Of a stretch of 64,000 nt of DNA, positions 63,756 through 64,000 are shown one piece after another; position 1 is the first letter of the stretch, and each line of letters starts with the position of its first letter. This DNA is from CAWGYQ01 sp963817395 (GTDB lineage Bacteria; Acidobacteriota; Vicinamibacteria; Vicinamibacterales; CAVPJW01): positions 804,166 through 868,165 of the forward strand of contig CAWFOC010000004.1 of NCBI GenBank assembly GCA_963817395.1, written 5' to 3'. The notes under the pieces are model-generated. The model had not been told where the DNA came from. It made no database searches and saw nothing but the letters and a program-made list of their open reading frames with translations. The translations under genes were made by a program, and so were the position numbers.

Positions 63756-64000
63756 GGCGCACACCGGGGTCGAGCACTGGATGCCTTTGCGGAAGCGGGA
63801 TCCGGCTCCAGTCCTGGGATCGAGGGGGAATCGGCCCAGATGCGTCTCGGTGCGTTGAGATCGTCTGAGGTGCTCCGAGATCGCGCCCGCGGGGTCACGG
63901 TGGGGTCGCACGGTCGGGCCGTGAGGGCGCCCAGCCGACCGGCGGCCGTGACGACGACAGATGGCGCAGCCGTCAAGAACGGCCCGAAGCTCTGGTGCCT
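63756..64000. other. Right edge, no supported gene
   Basis: A minus-strand open frame at 63740-63976 covers this stretch but shows no family resemblance. Nothing else is supported. Confidence 0.4.

Overview
The first ~60.1 kb is a continuous, GC-rich, gene-dense bacterial chromosome segment. Gene content suggests a Gram-negative, most likely an acidobacterium of the Vicinamibacteria type: a MoxR/DUF58/BatA/DUF4175/DUF4159 operon, Omp85-like barrels, DUF47-Pit, glycogen synthesis and many secreted proteins. The taxonomic call is inference from gene families, not from a marker gene. No rRNA, complete tRNA or CRISPR array was seen.

Layout. (1) 0.3-14.4 kb: an eight-gene plus-strand operon with a TPR metalloprotease, DUF4159, MoxR ATPase, DUF58, BatA-like, DUF4175-like, a VWA/glutamine-amidotransferase-like protein and a cysteine-free caspase-like protein with an EF-hand loop. 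(2) 14.4-21.1 kb: a rhomboid that appears to lack its histidine, a zinc ribbon, an FHA-GAF-SpoIIE phosphatase, a homocitrate/isopropylmalate synthase-like enzyme, an M28 peptidase, citrate synthase and YacG. (3) 21.2-32.9 kb: a phosphate/polyphosphate block with pstSCAB-phoU behind a Pho-box-like site, an outer-membrane barrel, two atypical thymidylate-kinase-like proteins, Ppx/GppA, CHAD, SixA, a lipid kinase and an orphan OmpR-type regulator. (4) 33-36.9 kb: a lower-GC glycosyl/methyltransferase island ending in a decayed IS3-type transposase. (5) 36.9-42.8 kb: glgC, an alkaline-phosphatase-fold protein, GT2, PHP and cytochrome P450. (6) 43.1-48.1 kb: DUF47-Pit convergent with phoR-phoB. (7) 48.3-49.9 kb: a glycine-zipper protein and a peroxiredoxin/DsbD-alpha fusion. 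(8) 50.0-58.8 kb: the most unusual locus, with three copies of a two-gene unit that pairs a short POTRA-less BamA-like barrel with a secreted ~560-residue protein carrying kinase-like HD...N and DFG signatures. (9) 58.8-60.1 kb: an MFS transporter whose 5' end runs into a junction.

From about 60.12 kb to the end the sequence changes character. It holds broken or frameshifted genes (subtilase start, NDH-2 fused to a cyclic-nucleotide-binding domain, small secreted protein, metallopeptidase tail, integrase fragment) and the 3' half of a tRNA. This looks like foreign, actinobacterium-like sequence, joined either by a misassembly or by integration of a mobile element.

Apparent one-base frameshifts interrupt many genes that otherwise read as complete, including citrate synthase. 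They are more likely residual sequencing indels than real pseudogenes, so such genes are annotated as single loci spanning the break.

How the genes work together: the phosphate theme dominates. High-affinity uptake (Pst), low-affinity uptake (Pit), the PhoR-PhoB sensor pair and polyphosphate-related proteins (Ppx, CHAD) all occur here, and similar 7-4-7 sites precede pstS and the DUF47-pit pair. The 50-59 kb locus looks like a dedicated envelope system of unknown function.
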